This document shows, one piece after another, positions 53,391 to 63,754 of a stretch of 64,000 nt of DNA (within the stretch, counting starts at the first letter, position 1; each line of letters starts with the position of its first letter). Position numbers and translations under genes: made by a program. Below the pieces are notes generated by a model. That model saw only the letters and a program-made list of their open reading frames with translations, made no database searches and was not told the DNA's origin. The stretch spans positions 1 through 64,000 of the forward strand of contig NZ_MUHW01000013.1 in NCBI RefSeq assembly GCF_002007235.1, in the 5' to 3' direction. This DNA is from Oribacterium sp. C9. GTDB lineage: Bacteria; Bacillota; Clostridia; Lachnospirales; Lachnospiraceae.

Positions 53391-56093
53391 TTACTTGATC
53401 TGCTCCCTGATCACTTCACCGGCCTTTGCGATAGCCTCACCGATCTTGGATGCATCCTTACCACCTGCCTGAGCCATGTTAGGACGTCCGCCGCCGCCAC
53501 CGCCAAGGATAGGTGCAACGAGCTTGATAAGGTTACCTGCATGAGCGCCCGCCTTTACAGCTGCATCAGTTGCCATGGCAACCATGGAAACCTTGCCATC
53601 CTTATCAGAGATAAGAAGGACAACGCCTTCACCAAGCTTAACCTTGAGATCATCTCCGAGATTACGAAGCTCATTCATATCTACGCCGGAAACATGTGCC
53701 GCAAGGAACTTGACACCATTTACCTCTGTAACATTATCCATAACATTACCGAGAGCGTTCTTTGCTTCCTTACTCTTAAGAGCCTCATTCTCGCTCTTAA
53801 GCTCCTTTAACTCCTTCTGAAGCGACTTGATATGCTCTGCAAGTGTTGCCGGTGTTGCCTTTACAAGCTCACAGGCCATGTTGATTTCCTTTTCAAGGTT
53901 CTCATAGTACTTGCGAACATTCTCACCTGTAAGTGCCTCTATACGTCTTACGCCTGCTGCTACTCCTGCCTCACTTACGATCTTGAACTGACCGATCTCA
54001 AGTGTATTCTTTACATGAGTACCACCGCAAAGCTCAGTTGAGAAATCTCCCATACGTACAACTCTTACCTCAGCGCCGTACTTCTCACCGAAAAGTGCCA
54101 TAGCGCCTGTCTTCTTTGCCTCTTCAAGAGTCATGACTTCTGTTCTTACACTGAGACCCTCACGGATCTTAGCATTAACTATATCCTCAACCTTCTGAAG
54201 CTCTTCCTTTGTCATAGCCTGGAAGTGTGAGAAGTCAAATCTGGTTCTGCCTGCATCCTGGAATGAACCTGCCTGCTCTACGTGAGTTCCCAGAACTTCA
54301 CGAAGTGCCTTCTGAAGAAGGTGTGTAGCTGAGTGGTTTCTGCAGGTATCCATACGGTTCTCCGCCGAAACCTTAAGAGTAACCACGTCGTTAAGCTTGA
54401 TCATACCGCTCTTCATAACACCGATGTGAGCGATCTTGTTTCCGCCAACGTGCTCTGTCTTCTTAACCTCGAAAACTGCAGCTCCCTTACCGAGTGCTGA
54501 AGCATCCTTATCCTCAGAACCGAGAACGATGAGACCGGTATCACCTACCTGTCCGCCCATTGTTCCGTAGAAAGGTGTCTCCTCTGTGATGATAGCGCCT
54601 TCCTCACCATCAGAAAGTGCCTCTACTACAGCTTCCTCGTCTCCGAGAGCGATCATGGAAATGACCTTGCTGTCCTTCTCGAGCTTATCATATCCGTCGA
54701 ATGAACAGCTAAGCTCAGGATCAAGCTCGTCATATACAGTTGCCGCGTGACCACTGTATTCTGCCATCTTTCCTGACTCGAGTCTGTCCTTACGACCCTG
54801 CTTCTTCTGCTGCTCCATGGCTGCCTTGAAGCCCTCTTCGTCAACAGTGAAGCCCTTCTCTTCGAGAATTTCCTTTGTATTGTCTACAGGGAAGCCATAT
54901 GTATCATAAAGCTTGAACGCATCCTCACCTGAAAGCACCTTCTTGCCTGACTTGGCAAGCTCTGCCTCCATCTCCTCGAGGATCTCCATACCCTGCTCAT
55001 AAGTCTTTTCAAACTTCTCTTCCTCAGCCTTAACTACGCTGAGAATGAAATCTCTCTTCTCATCAAGCTCCGGATAACCGTCCTTTGATGTCTCGATAAC
55101 TCTCTCTACAAGTGTAGGAAGGAATGAGCCCTTGATACCGAGCTTTCTTCCATGACGTACTGCACGACGAATGATACGACGGAGTACATAGCCGCGTCCG
55201 TTATTTGAAGGCATGATACCGTCAGAGATCATAAATGTCATTGAACGTGAGTGATCTGTGATGATACGGACTGAAATATCAGACTCGTGTGTCTCAGGCT
55301 TGTCATACTCGATTCCGCCTGAGATCTCACAGATGAGGTCTCTCAGGCTCTTCAGTGTATCTACATCGAAAATGGATGCAACATCCTGAACAGCAACCGC
55401 AAGTCTCTCGAGACCCATACCTGTATCGATGTTCTTCTGGTCAAGATCGGTATAATGATTCTCGCCGTCGTTGTTGAACTGGGTAAATACGATGTTCCAT
55501 ACCTCCATGAAACGATCGCCTTCACCACCCATTACATCCTCAGGGCCGTTTCCGTACTTCTCTCCACGATCATAATAGATCTCTGAACATGGACCGCAAG
55601 GACCTGAACCATGCTCCCAGAAGTTGTCCTCCTTGCCGAACTTATAAATACGCTCAGCAGGAATATGCATATCGTTAAGCCAGATGTTGTATGCCTCTTC
55701 GTCATCAACATAAACTGACGGATAAAGTCTCTCCGGATCGAGTCCGACTCTCTCTGTGAGGAACTCCCATGCCCATGGAATAGCTTCTTTCTTAAAGTAG
55801 TCGCCGAATGAGAAGTTTCCGAGCATCTCAAAATATGTACCGTGGCGAGCTGTCTTTCCTACGTTCTCCAGATCTCCTGTACGGATACACTTCTGGCATG
55901 TTGTGACTCTGCGTCTCGGCGGAATCTCCTGACCGGTGAACCATGGCTTCATCGGTGCCATACCTGAATTGATAATGAGCAATGAATTGTCATTATGCGG
56001 AACCAGTGAGAAACTGTTTAAGCGTAAGCATCCCTTCTCCTCAAAGAAGCTAAGGAACAGTTCACGTAATTCATTTACGCCTCTGTACTGCAT
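53391..56093 (-). CDS. alaS: Alanyl-tRNA synthetase
   Basis: The 900-aa synthetase has the class II core (RRVTTCQKCIRTGDLENVG split near 59-77, GDYFKKEAIPWAWEFLT), the editing domain with HSATHLLQKAL and CGGTHVKN, and the C-terminal DHHA1 region with GGGGGGRPNMAQAGG. GAGGAG precedes the ATG. It has no T-box leader: the gap to the next gene upstream is only about 85 bases. Confidence 0.98.
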   Translation of the reverse strand: MQYRGVNELRELFLSFFEEKGCLRLNSFSLVPHNDNSLLIINSGMAPMKPWFTGQEIPPRRRVTTCQKCIRTGDLENVGKTARHGTYFEMLGNFSFGDYFKKEAIPWAWEFLTERVGLDPERLYPSVYVDDEEAYNIWLNDMHIPAERIYKFGKEDNFWEHGSGPCGPCSEIYYDRGEKYGNGPEDVMGGEGDRFMEVWNIVFTQFNNDGENHYTDLDQKNIDTGMGLERLAVAVQDVASIFDVDTLKSLRDLICEISGGIEYDKPETHESDISVRIITDHSRSMTFMISDGIMPSNNGRGYVLRRIIRRAVRHGRKLGIKGSFLPTLVERVIETSKDGYPELDEKRDFILSVVKAEEEKFEKTYEQGMEILEEMEAELAKSGKKVLSGEDAFKLYDTYGFPVDNTKEILEEKGFTVDEEGFKAAMEQQKKQGRKDRLESGKMAEYSGHAATVYDELDPELSCSFDGYDKLEKDSKVISMIALGDEEAVVEALSDGEEGAIITEETPFYGTMGGQVGDTGLIVLGSEDKDASALGKGAAVFEVKKTEHVGGNKIAHIGVMKSGMIKLNDVVTLKVSAENRMDTCRNHSATHLLQKALREVLGTHVEQAGSFQDAGRTRFDFSHFQAMTKEELQKVEDIVNAKIREGLSVRTEVMTLEEAKKTGAMALFGEKYGAEVRVVRMGDFSTELCGGTHVKNTLEIGQFKIVSEAGVAAGVRRIEALTGENVRKYYENLEKEINMACELVKATPATLAEHIKSLQKELKELKSENEALKSKEAKNALGNVMDNVTEVNGVKFLAAHVSGVDMNELRNLGDDLKVKLGEGVVLLISDKDGKVSMVAMATDAAVKAGAHAGNLIKLVAPILGGGGGGRPNMAQAGGKDASKIGEAIAKAGEVIREQIK

Positions 56094-56178
56094 TATTATA
56101 ATCTCCTCGTGTTTTCTAAGTAATTAAGCCATTTATGGCATAATAGACATTAACTTGTAAAATATACCACAGTGATTT

Positions 56179-56748
56179 TTAACTTGCAAGATAGGATGCA
56201 TAATCTTTAACAAGGTCATTACAATGCTCTCTCGTGAGCCTTATGTGCCTGTCCAGATAGTCTATCTCTTCCATAAAACTGACCTTATTCTGTCCCACTG
56301 CCTTCATGCACTCATGATTTCTGGAAACAAGAAAAGTATTCTCCGCATCAAAGAACTCTTTCTTCTCTGCTTCATTCATCCCGGATGCTATATCATCCGA
56401 AAGTGCCTTGAGCTCTCTATCCCATAGCTCGGAGATCTTTCTGTAGCCATCCTTCGTCCCCACATCCTGACCTCTTCCTGCCATACGTCTGTAGAGCTCA
56501 TCTATCTCTCCAAAATGAATATCATATTTCCTGATGAGATCCTCATCACTTTCTTCAGTCTCTGCCTCGACCGTTGCAACTATGAACTGCTCTTCGGTCT
56601 CTGCCTGTACAACAGTCGAAGCCGCCCCGGCCTCATAGGAGGCAAGCTTGTTCTTAAGCACTATTTTTATCCCCAGTGTGATGATGGTACATACAAGACA
56701 AAGTACCATTATCCCCCAAAGGGTCCTTTTTGATATTCTGTTAAACAT
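56179..56748 (-). CDS. Membrane-anchored LprI-like (DUF1311) protein
   Basis: The 189-aa protein has one N-terminal membrane helix (about 12-32), an acidic linker with TEEQF/TEESDE, then a helical domain. The stretch W-x-R-E-L..EKKEFFDAENTFLVSRNHEC recalls the LprI/DUF1311 pattern (a late Trp-Arg-x-x-Cys-type motif), a family linked to lysozyme inhibition. I chose the ATG at 56748 (GAAGGG upstream); the longer frame is basic and not conserved. The function is tentative. Confidence 0.65.
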   Translation of the reverse strand: MFNRISKRTLWGIMVLCLVCTIITLGIKIVLKNKLASYEAGAASTVVQAETEEQFIVATVEAETEESDEDLIRKYDIHFGEIDELYRRMAGRGQDVGTKDGYRKISELWDRELKALSDDIASGMNEAEKKEFFDAENTFLVSRNHECMKAVGQNKVSFMEEIDYLDRHIRLTREHCNDLVKDYASYLAS

Positions 56749-56838
56749 ATATAAACCCTTCCGTCTGTGACGCGAAAAACGAGTTCGGATATCGAATTTC
56801 ACGGATATCATATTATTACATTTACATGAATTTTAAAA

Positions 56839-56862
56839 GCCCCTGCGCATAGCGCAGGAGCC
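56839..56862 (-). terminator. Terminator after the beta-CASP gene
   Basis: Minus-strand GCTCCTGCGC pairs with GCGCAGGGGC and is followed by TTTTAAAATT. Confidence 0.85.
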
Positions 56863-56887
56863 GAAACATTATCATATGACACAGCTG

Positions 56888-58516
56888 TCACCTTATCCAC
56901 TTGTCGTAGAGGTTCAGGATCTGATCCGTAAACTTCGCGAGATCCTTGTTGGTGCCTCCGTAATTTGCCTTGATAGCCACGAGGAGCTTGTTGTATGCAG
57001 ACATAAGTCTGTCGAAGGCTGCATCCGAAGACTTTCTTCTTCCCGGTATGCCGCTTGATGAATACTCCACCGCCTTCACTACCTCCACAGGAGCTCCGAC
57101 GATCTCCCATTGATTGGTGGCAAGATTGAAAACGGAACCCGAATACGGGCAATCCACCGTATATCCCAGCTTTTCATGTATAATTTCTGACAATGCCTTC
57201 ATCGCGCCATCATCACCATGCACCAGGAATACTCTGTCCGGTCTGTTAAGGTCATATGCGGATATCCACTTGAGAAGGCTATCCTGATCCGCGTGGGAGG
57301 ACATGGCCGGCATACGGGCTATCTCCGCCCTTACAGCGATCTCATCACCGAACATCTTTACATAATCCGCGCCGTCCAGAAGTATCCTTCCGAGAGTACC
57401 TTCAGCCTGATAGCCCGCAAACACTATAGTTGAGGCCGGCTTCCACAGATTGTACTTTATATGGTGACGTATACGGCCCGCATCACACATTCCGGAAGCG
57501 GAAATGATGACCTTGGGGGTCTCGTCGAAATTGATCATCTTTGATTCTTCCGATGTAATGGAAAGATTAAGTCCCTTAAAGGCTATGGGGTTGATTCCGC
57601 TCAGTACCAGCTCCCTCGTCTCATCATCATAGCAATCCGCCAGATTTCTGGTGAAAACATGAGTAGCCTCCACCGCCAAAGGACTGTCCACATAAACCGG
57701 AAAATCTCCGTGACCCTTTATCAGCTTGTTGCACTTTATCTGCCTGTAAAGGTAAAGAAGCTCCTGAGTCCTGCCCACAGCAAAGGCAGGGATAACTACA
57801 TTACCACCTCTGTCCAGAGTCCTCTGAGTGATATTGACAAGATCTGCCACATGGTCAACATTTTTATCATGAAATCTGTCGCCATAGGTAGATTCCATGA
57901 CCACATAATCCGCATCTCTTATATACTGCGGATCTCTTATGAGCGGTTTGTCCGAATTTCCCAGATCTCCAGAAAAAACTATCTTCTTTGAAACCCCGTT
58001 CTCTCTGATCATCACCTCTATGGATGCCGAACCCAAAAGATGCCCCGCATCCGTAAAGCGAACCTTCACAGCGTCACTCAGCTCAACCACCTTGTTATAG
58101 TCAACGCCCTGAAAATGATCCAGAACTCCATTTACATCATTGAGATCATAGATAGGAACCTCATCCTCAAATCCGGCTCTCCGCCCCTTTCTGTTCTTAT
58201 ACTCAACCTCCTGCATCTGGATGTGAGCAGAATCTCTCAGCATGATGTTGGCGAGATCCTCTGTAGCCTTGGTGGTGATTACCGTTCCATGAAATCCGTT
58301 CTTGTATGCATAGGGAATCATTCCCGAGTGATCGATGTGCGCGTGGGTCAAAAGTATGTAATCCACGTCAGAATACTTGATAGGCAGCGCTGCAGTTTCA
58401 TAATGCTTAACCCCCTGCTGCATACCGCAATCTATAAGTATCTTTAGTCCTGCCGCATGAAGATAATGTAATGAACCGGTTACTTCATGATCTGCTCCGA
58501 TAAAATATAGCTTCAT
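56888..58516 (-). CDS. Beta-CASP metallo-beta-lactamase RNA hydrolase (COG1236 type)
   Basis: The 542-aa protein has the zinc motif LTHAHIDHSG, then GSASIEVMI and FSGDLGNSDKPL, YGDR, and beta-CASP motifs ending with VHGDDGAMKALSE. It is the CPSF73/RNase J-like class that cuts or trims RNA. The first 435 residues match the usual length; about 100 more form a C-terminal helical tail. I chose the ATG at 58516 (GGAGG, eight-base gap) over a GTG three codons upstream. It stands alone between two terminators. Confidence 0.92.
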   Translation of the reverse strand: MKLYFIGADHEVTGSLHYLHAAGLKILIDCGMQQGVKHYETAALPIKYSDVDYILLTHAHIDHSGMIPYAYKNGFHGTVITTKATEDLANIMLRDSAHIQMQEVEYKNRKGRRAGFEDEVPIYDLNDVNGVLDHFQGVDYNKVVELSDAVKVRFTDAGHLLGSASIEVMIRENGVSKKIVFSGDLGNSDKPLIRDPQYIRDADYVVMESTYGDRFHDKNVDHVADLVNITQRTLDRGGNVVIPAFAVGRTQELLYLYRQIKCNKLIKGHGDFPVYVDSPLAVEATHVFTRNLADCYDDETRELVLSGINPIAFKGLNLSITSEESKMINFDETPKVIISASGMCDAGRIRHHIKYNLWKPASTIVFAGYQAEGTLGRILLDGADYVKMFGDEIAVRAEIARMPAMSSHADQDSLLKWISAYDLNRPDRVFLVHGDDGAMKALSEIIHEKLGYTVDCPYSGSVFNLATNQWEIVGAPVEVVKAVEYSSSGIPGRRKSSDAAFDRLMSAYNKLLVAIKANYGGTNKDLAKFTDQILNLYDKWIR

Positions 58517-58536
58517 GTTGTTCACCTCCGGGTATT

Positions 58537-58579
58537 AAAAAACTCTGCTGATATAATAATTATATCAACAGAGTTTTTT
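58537..58579. terminator. Bidirectional palindromic terminator after livF
   Basis: ACTCTGCTGATATAAT pairs with ATTATATCAACAGAGT, with A- and T-runs on both sides. It ends the liv transcript on the minus strand and insulates the beta-CASP gene. A 187-base gap with nothing else visible separates it from livF. Confidence 0.85.
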
Positions 58580-58723
58580 GAATTCCACTTTTCGGGTTTT
58601 AATTTTAGAATGTTTTTTCTAATTTTAATTCTTTTTGAAAATATTTTGCGCAGCCGTTTTTTCCGGCCTCTCCTTCAGCACATCAGTCACTAAGAAAGCT
58701 GAAAAGCAAACAAAACATTTGCA

Positions 58724-59437
58724 TCATTCGGAAAGATATGCCGCCTTTACCTTCGGATCGTTGGCAAGATCCTGAGCCGCTCCCTCTATGGTGATATTTC
58801 CGGTCTCCAGAACATATGCGCGGTCAGCTATGGACAGCGCCTTGTTGGCATTCTGTTCTACCAGAAGCACAGTAACGCCGGAATCATGGATCTTCTCAAT
58901 GATGTTGAAGATCTCATTTACATAGATAGGCGAAAGTCCCATGGAAGGCTCGTCCAGAACCACCATTTCAGGATTGCTCATGAGAGCTCTTCCCATGGCG
59001 AGCATCTGCTGCTCACCGCCGGAAAGTGTTCCTGCCATCTGATTCTTACGTTCCAGAAGTCTCGGGAAATGCTCGTAAACAGTCTTAAGTGTAGCCTCGA
59101 TGCCATCCTTGTCCTTACGGGTATAGGCACCAAGCATCAGATTCTGGTATACGGACAATGTTGCGAAAACTCTTCTTCCCTCAGGAACGTGAGCAAGTCC
59201 GTTTGCCACCAGCTGATGTCCCGGAGTATGGATGATCTCCCTGCCGTTATACATTACGCTTCCTGATTGTGCAGGAATAAGTCCTGTTATGGTCTGAAGC
59301 GTAGTTGTCTTTCCGGCGCCGTTTGCACCGATCAGCGTAACTATCTCTCCCTTGTTGACATGGAAGGAAACGCCCTTGAGCGCATGGATCACACCATAAT
59401 ATACGTTAAGATCCTTAACATCCAACATGATACTCAT
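58724..59437 (-). CDS. livF: Branched-chain amino acid ABC transporter ATPase LivF
   Basis: The 237-aa ATPase powers the importer. It has Walker A GANGAGKTT, the ABC signature LSGGEQQMLAMGRAL, and Walker B VVLDEPSMGLSP. It is last in the liv operon; the start follows livG by 12 bases. Confidence 0.97.
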   Translation of the reverse strand: MSIMLDVKDLNVYYGVIHALKGVSFHVNKGEIVTLIGANGAGKTTTLQTITGLIPAQSGSVMYNGREIIHTPGHQLVANGLAHVPEGRRVFATLSVYQNLMLGAYTRKDKDGIEATLKTVYEHFPRLLERKNQMAGTLSGGEQQMLAMGRALMSNPEMVVLDEPSMGLSPIYVNEIFNIIEKIHDSGVTVLLVEQNANKALSIADRAYVLETGNITIEGAAQDLANDPKVKAAYLSE

Positions 59438-59449
59438 TTCATTTCCCCC

Positions 59450-60211
59450 TTAATCACCAAGATATGCCTTTACTACTTCAGGATCATGCAGAACGTCCTG
59501 AGTCTGTCCCTGCTTTAAGACCTGGCCGAAGTTAAGGACAGTAAGTCTGTCGCAGATACCTGAAACAAGCTTCATATCATGCTCGATAAGGAGTATGGTC
59601 ATATCGAACTTATCACGAACGAGTCTTATGGTATTCATAAGCTCTTCTGTTTCATTGGGGTTCATGCCCGCTGCCGGCTCATCCAAAAGGAGAAGCTTCG
59701 GGTCTGTGGCAAGAGCTCTTGCGATCTCCAGCTTTCTCTGCTGTCCGTAAGGAAGGTTGGATGCCTTATAATTACAGAATCCGTCAAGATCAAAGACCTT
59801 GAGAAGACTAAGAGCCTTCTCATCCATCTCCCTCTCTATCTTACGGAACTTAGGTGTTCTGAAGATTCCGTCCAATGTTGAATACTCGTGTCTGTTATGA
59901 AGTCCCACCTTGACATTATCGAGAACGGAAAGCTGGGAAAACAGCCTGATGTTCTGGAAGGTTCTCGCGATACCCTTCTTGCTTATGGCCTCACAGTCTA
60001 GACCTGTGATATTGTCATCTCCGAGAACTATCTGTCCGCTGGTAGGCTGATAAACGCCTGTCAGCAGATTAAAAACCGTGGTCTTTCCCGCACCGTTAGG
60101 TCCTATGAGACCGTATAATTCATTCTTTTCAATCTCGACATTGAAGTTGTCTACTGCCTTTAATCCACCAAAGGAGATACCGAGACTGTCAACCTTGAGC
60201 ATCGCAGCCAT
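59450..60211 (-). CDS. livG: Branched-chain amino acid ABC transporter ATPase LivG
   Basis: The 253-aa second ATPase has GPNGAGKTTVFN, the long LivG insert (FRTPKFRKIEREMDEKA), the signature LPYGQQRKLEIARAL, and LLLDEPAAGMNP. Its ATG is one base after the livM stop, so the pair is translationally linked. Confidence 0.97.
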   Translation of the reverse strand: MAAMLKVDSLGISFGGLKAVDNFNVEIEKNELYGLIGPNGAGKTTVFNLLTGVYQPTSGQIVLGDDNITGLDCEAISKKGIARTFQNIRLFSQLSVLDNVKVGLHNRHEYSTLDGIFRTPKFRKIEREMDEKALSLLKVFDLDGFCNYKASNLPYGQQRKLEIARALATDPKLLLLDEPAAGMNPNETEELMNTIRLVRDKFDMTILLIEHDMKLVSGICDRLTVLNFGQVLKQGQTQDVLHDPEVVKAYLGD

Positions 60212-60212
60212 A

Positions 60213-61292
60213 TCAATTACTCTCCTTTCCGTTTACTTTTTTGTTCTTTCCGAAACTCATCATGATCCTCTCACGGTACTGTATCCATGATGGTGCTGAT
60301 GTACAGAGCATCATAAGTATGAGAACGACCGCATAGATCAGCATACGGTAATCGCTGAGACCTCTCAAAAGCTCAGGAAGTACAGTGAGTACCACTGCCG
60401 CCACAACGGAACCTCTGATATTTCCGATACCGCCCATAACAACGAATACAAGGATCATGATGGACTGGTTGTATCCGAAATTCTTCGGAAGCGCCTGAAG
60501 TGAGCTCAGGTTATGAGCATAAAGAACACCGCCGACTCCCGCTATTGCAGCAGAAATGGTAAAAGCCAGAAGCTTGAATTTTGTGGCATTGAGACCTACT
60601 GACTCTGCGGCGATCCTGTTGTCTCTTATAGCCATAACAGCACGTCCTGTCCTTGAATTGATAAGGTTCAGCACTATGAAGAGCACGATAAGAAGAAGGA
60701 TCACACCGATGGTGAAGTTCGAGTTCTTAGGTGTTCCGGTGATTCCCTGTGCACCCTTTATGATGATGGTGCCGCCGTCCATATTTAAGTGCATACTGTC
60801 TTCCAGTGAAAAATGAAGACCGTTTGCATCGATACCGAAGTACAAAGCATTGACGAGGTTCTTGATGATCTCACCAAAGGCAAGGGTTACGATGGCGAGG
60901 TAATCGCCCTTCAGTCTCAGAACCGGGATACCTATGAGGAATCCGAAAAAAGCAGCTGTCACCGCGCCTATAACTATGGCGATGAAAAATCTGAGTCCCT
61001 CAGGCATGGATGTTGACTTCATGATCATTGACCATGTGGAGCTTGCAAAGGCTCCTATACACATAAATCCCGCATGTCCGAGAGAAAGCTCTCCCGAGAT
61101 ACCTACCACGAGGTTAAGACTCACCGCAAGTATGGAATAGATACAGAGAGGAACCAGAAGTCCCTTGAAAAGGGAGCTTACGTTTCCCGTATTTATCATT
61201 ATCTCAACAATTACGTAGGCAATGATCACCATAGCGAAAGTGATCAGATTACTACGGGTGATCTTCTTCTTTTCAGCAATAACTTTATCCAT
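60213..61292 (-). CDS. livM: Branched-chain amino acid ABC transporter permease LivM
   Basis: The 359-aa protein has about nine membrane segments and LivM motifs LVVGISGELSLGHAGFM, GDYLAIVTLAFGEI and VMAIRDNRIAAESVGLNATK. It pairs with LivH to form the channel. Confidence 0.96.
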   Translation of the reverse strand: MDKVIAEKKKITRSNLITFAMVIIAYVIVEIMINTGNVSSLFKGLLVPLCIYSILAVSLNLVVGISGELSLGHAGFMCIGAFASSTWSMIMKSTSMPEGLRFFIAIVIGAVTAAFFGFLIGIPVLRLKGDYLAIVTLAFGEIIKNLVNALYFGIDANGLHFSLEDSMHLNMDGGTIIIKGAQGITGTPKNSNFTIGVILLLIVLFIVLNLINSRTGRAVMAIRDNRIAAESVGLNATKFKLLAFTISAAIAGVGGVLYAHNLSSLQALPKNFGYNQSIMILVFVVMGGIGNIRGSVVAAVVLTVLPELLRGLSDYRMLIYAVVLILMMLCTSAPSWIQYRERIMMSFGKNKKVNGKESN

Positions 61293-61298
61293 CTGATG

Positions 61299-62183
61299 TC
61301 ACACTTTCTCCATAATCTTCTTTCCGAGTATTCCTGTAGGCTTGACCAAAAGCACGATGATGAGCACAGAGAATACGATGGCATCTGAAAGCTTGGATGA
61401 AATATAAGCTTTCGCAAGGTTCTCAAGCACTCCGAGGATGATGCCTCCGATGAAGGCTCCCGGAATAGAACCGATTCCACCAAGAACCGCTGCAACGAAG
61501 GCCTTGATACCGGGCATAGCTCCTGTGGTAGGTGTCAATGTAGGATACGCCGAACAAAGAAGGATACCACCGATGGCTGCGAGAGCCGAGCCGATGGCGA
61601 AGGTAAGAGAGATCGTTCCGTTTACATCAACGCCCATAAGAGTTGCAGCACCCTTATCCTCGGAAACAGCCAGCATAGCCTGTCCTGCCTTTGTCTTATT
61701 GATAAAAGTAACCAGACACACAACTATGATCACGCATGTAACGATGGTGACAACAGTCTCGCCTGAAACTGTGAGCTGTCCTCCGGCAAGCTTTATAGGC
61801 TCAATGCCTACAAATGAGGTGAAGCTCTTCGGATTTGCCGTGAATATAAGCTGTGCCAGATTCTGAAGCAGATAGGAAACACCTATCGCCGTAATGAGAA
61901 CAGACAGCGAATTCGCCTTACGAAGAGGCTTATATGCAATTTTCTCAATGGAGATTCCAAGTAAAGTACACACGACCATGCTGACCAGCACTGCGACAGG
62001 GACGGGAAGACCCAGGCTGTTAAGGGCAATAAAAGCCGCATAGCCTCCCACCATAAGGATGTCACCATGTGCAAAATTCAGCATCTTGGCGATACCGTAA
62101 ACCATGGTATACCCAAGAGCTATGATCGCATATACCGATCCAAGACTCAATCCATTGAGCAGATATGAAATAAAACTCATCAT
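61299..62183 (-). CDS. livH: Branched-chain amino acid ABC transporter permease LivH
   Basis: The 294-aa protein has about eight membrane segments and LivH motifs GSVYAIIALGYTMVYGIAKMLNFAHGD (split near 16-42) and KAFVAAVLGGIGSIPGAFIGG. An ATG-ATG pair begins the gene, with AGAGGTAGC upstream. Confidence 0.97.
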   Translation of the reverse strand: MMSFISYLLNGLSLGSVYAIIALGYTMVYGIAKMLNFAHGDILMVGGYAAFIALNSLGLPVPVAVLVSMVVCTLLGISIEKIAYKPLRKANSLSVLITAIGVSYLLQNLAQLIFTANPKSFTSFVGIEPIKLAGGQLTVSGETVVTIVTCVIIVVCLVTFINKTKAGQAMLAVSEDKGAATLMGVDVNGTISLTFAIGSALAAIGGILLCSAYPTLTPTTGAMPGIKAFVAAVLGGIGSIPGAFIGGIILGVLENLAKAYISSKLSDAIVFSVLIIVLLVKPTGILGKKIMEKV

Positions 62184-62319
62184 CTTTGCTACCTCTTCGT
62201 TTCCTGCTTATAATAAAAATTCCGACTAAAACCTGTAATTATATAAAGAAAACCATCCTAGTCATTAAAGAATTCCTCATGCATCAAAGCCGCACAAGGA
62301 ATCGGTATACTTATGCACT

Positions 62320-62348
62320 AAAAGGGCCGCTCCGGAAAGCAACCCTTT
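62320..62348 (-). terminator. Partial terminator/attenuator between livJ and livH
   Basis: In the minus-strand RNA, GGGUUGCU pairs with AGCGGCCC (two G-U pairs) and is followed by UUUU. It could let livJ be made in excess over the membrane parts, as is usual for binding-protein genes. Confidence 0.6.
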
Positions 62349-62402
62349 ATGCTTAAAACCTATGCTAATGAATAACCGGGAAATCTTCCCTCAAGTCTGC
62401 GA

Positions 62403-63629
62403 TCATTCTGCGGATACGTATGCGCCATCCTTAATAACTACAGCCTTTGGCTCCTTATCAACGTCACCGCCCTCGTTCCATGTCATACCGGCACCTGTGA
62501 TACCGTCGTATGAAAGGCTCTTGAGCTGCTCTTCAAGAGCTGTTCCGATCTCATCAACAGACTTGTCAGGTGTGAGATTTGCTGCCTCTGCAGCCTTCTT
62601 CACGATATATACTGCATCATAAGCGTCTGCTGCAAACTGGATAGGTGTGCTTCCGAAAGCATCCTTATATCTTGTAACGAAGTTTACAGTTGCATCATCT
62701 GTTGCATCTGCTGCAAACGGTGTAAGAAGCATAAGTCCTTCTGCAAGTGATGTATCAAAATTATCAAGTCCAAGGATTCCGTCCATACCATCTACTCCGA
62801 AGAATATAGGCTTGAATCCCATGGTGTTAGCCTGAGTAAGAACGAGAGCTGCCTCTGTGTAGTAGAAAGGAAGGAATGCGAGCTCTGCTCCTGCTGCCTG
62901 CATCTTCTGAAGCTGTGTTGAGAAGTCGGTCTTTGAATCAGCAGTGAACTGCTCTGTATCTACGATCTCGATTCCCTGATTTGCCGCCTCTTTTGCAAAT
63001 GCCTCATAGATACCGCTTGAGTAAACATCTGATGAATCGTAAAGCACCGCAACCTTTGTAGCGAGCTTGTGCTGTCCGATATACTGAGCTGACTTTGTTC
63101 CCTGTGCAGGATCTGAGAAGCATACTCTGTAAGCATTGGCAGTAGCTGTACAGTCAACTGCAGAACCTGAAGGTGTGATCATGAACATGTTGTCATTCAC
63201 TGCCTCGGAAGCAACTGCCATGGTAGGTGAAGATGTTGTAGGTCCTACAAGCACCTGCATGCCCCAGTCCTTGAGTGAGTTGTAAGCATTGACAGCCTTC
63301 TCCTGATCATGCTCATCATCTGCAGTCTTGAACTCGATCTTGTATCCGTTGATTCCGCCTGCCTCATTGATCTCATCGACAGCAACCTTGGCACCGTTAA
63401 CAACTGCCTCGCCGTATAATGCAGCGCCGCCTGTAAGAGGGCCCTGAGAACCGATCTTCCATGTAAGATCTGAAGAAGCAGAACCGCTGTCAGCAGATGT
63501 CTCTCCTGCTGCCGCAGTTGTAGCTGCTGATGTTGAACCTGTTGATGTTGAACCTGTTGATGAAGAACCACATGCTGCAAGTGTTGCTGCCATGGTTCCG
63601 GCAAGTAATACGCTTAATATTTTTTTCAT
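62403..63629 (-). CDS. livJ: Branched-chain amino acid-binding lipoprotein LivJ
   Basis: The 408-aa solute-binding protein has a lipoprotein signal with lipobox LAAC (Cys20) and a Ser/Thr/Gly linker with repeated STGSTS units. A periplasmic-binding fold follows, with GPLTGGAALYGEAVVNGAKVAVDEIN (split near 65-90), VGPTTSSPTMA and GVDGMDG. It delivers leucine, isoleucine or valine to LivHM. AGGAGG lies before the ATG. Confidence 0.96.
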   Translation of the reverse strand: MKKILSVLLAGTMAATLAACGSSSTGSTSTGSTSAATTAAAGETSADSGSASSDLTWKIGSQGPLTGGAALYGEAVVNGAKVAVDEINEAGGINGYKIEFKTADDEHDQEKAVNAYNSLKDWGMQVLVGPTTSSPTMAVASEAVNDNMFMITPSGSAVDCTATANAYRVCFSDPAQGTKSAQYIGQHKLATKVAVLYDSSDVYSSGIYEAFAKEAANQGIEIVDTEQFTADSKTDFSTQLQKMQAAGAELAFLPFYYTEAALVLTQANTMGFKPIFFGVDGMDGILGLDNFDTSLAEGLMLLTPFAADATDDATVNFVTRYKDAFGSTPIQFAADAYDAVYIVKKAAEAANLTPDKSVDEIGTALEEQLKSLSYDGITGAGMTWNEGGDVDKEPKAVVIKDGAYVSAE

Positions 63630-63754
63630 ACTATTCTCCTCCTGTGACTATAAAACGGGACCCGAAAACATCCCAACCACATATTTGGAAAGCGTAAAAT
63701 CGGCTTATTTCCTAGGTTTTTTAAGCCACATCCCACACTTAAGCTCTTGAGTCG

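Noticed and set aside
56094-56178. T-box leader for alaS
   Set aside because: The gap is only about 85 bases and shows no T-box consensus or antiterminator.
63630-63750. Amino acid-sensing leader before livJ
   Set aside because: The 120-base leader has no T-box, no leucine-rich leader peptide and no terminator hairpin that I can see.
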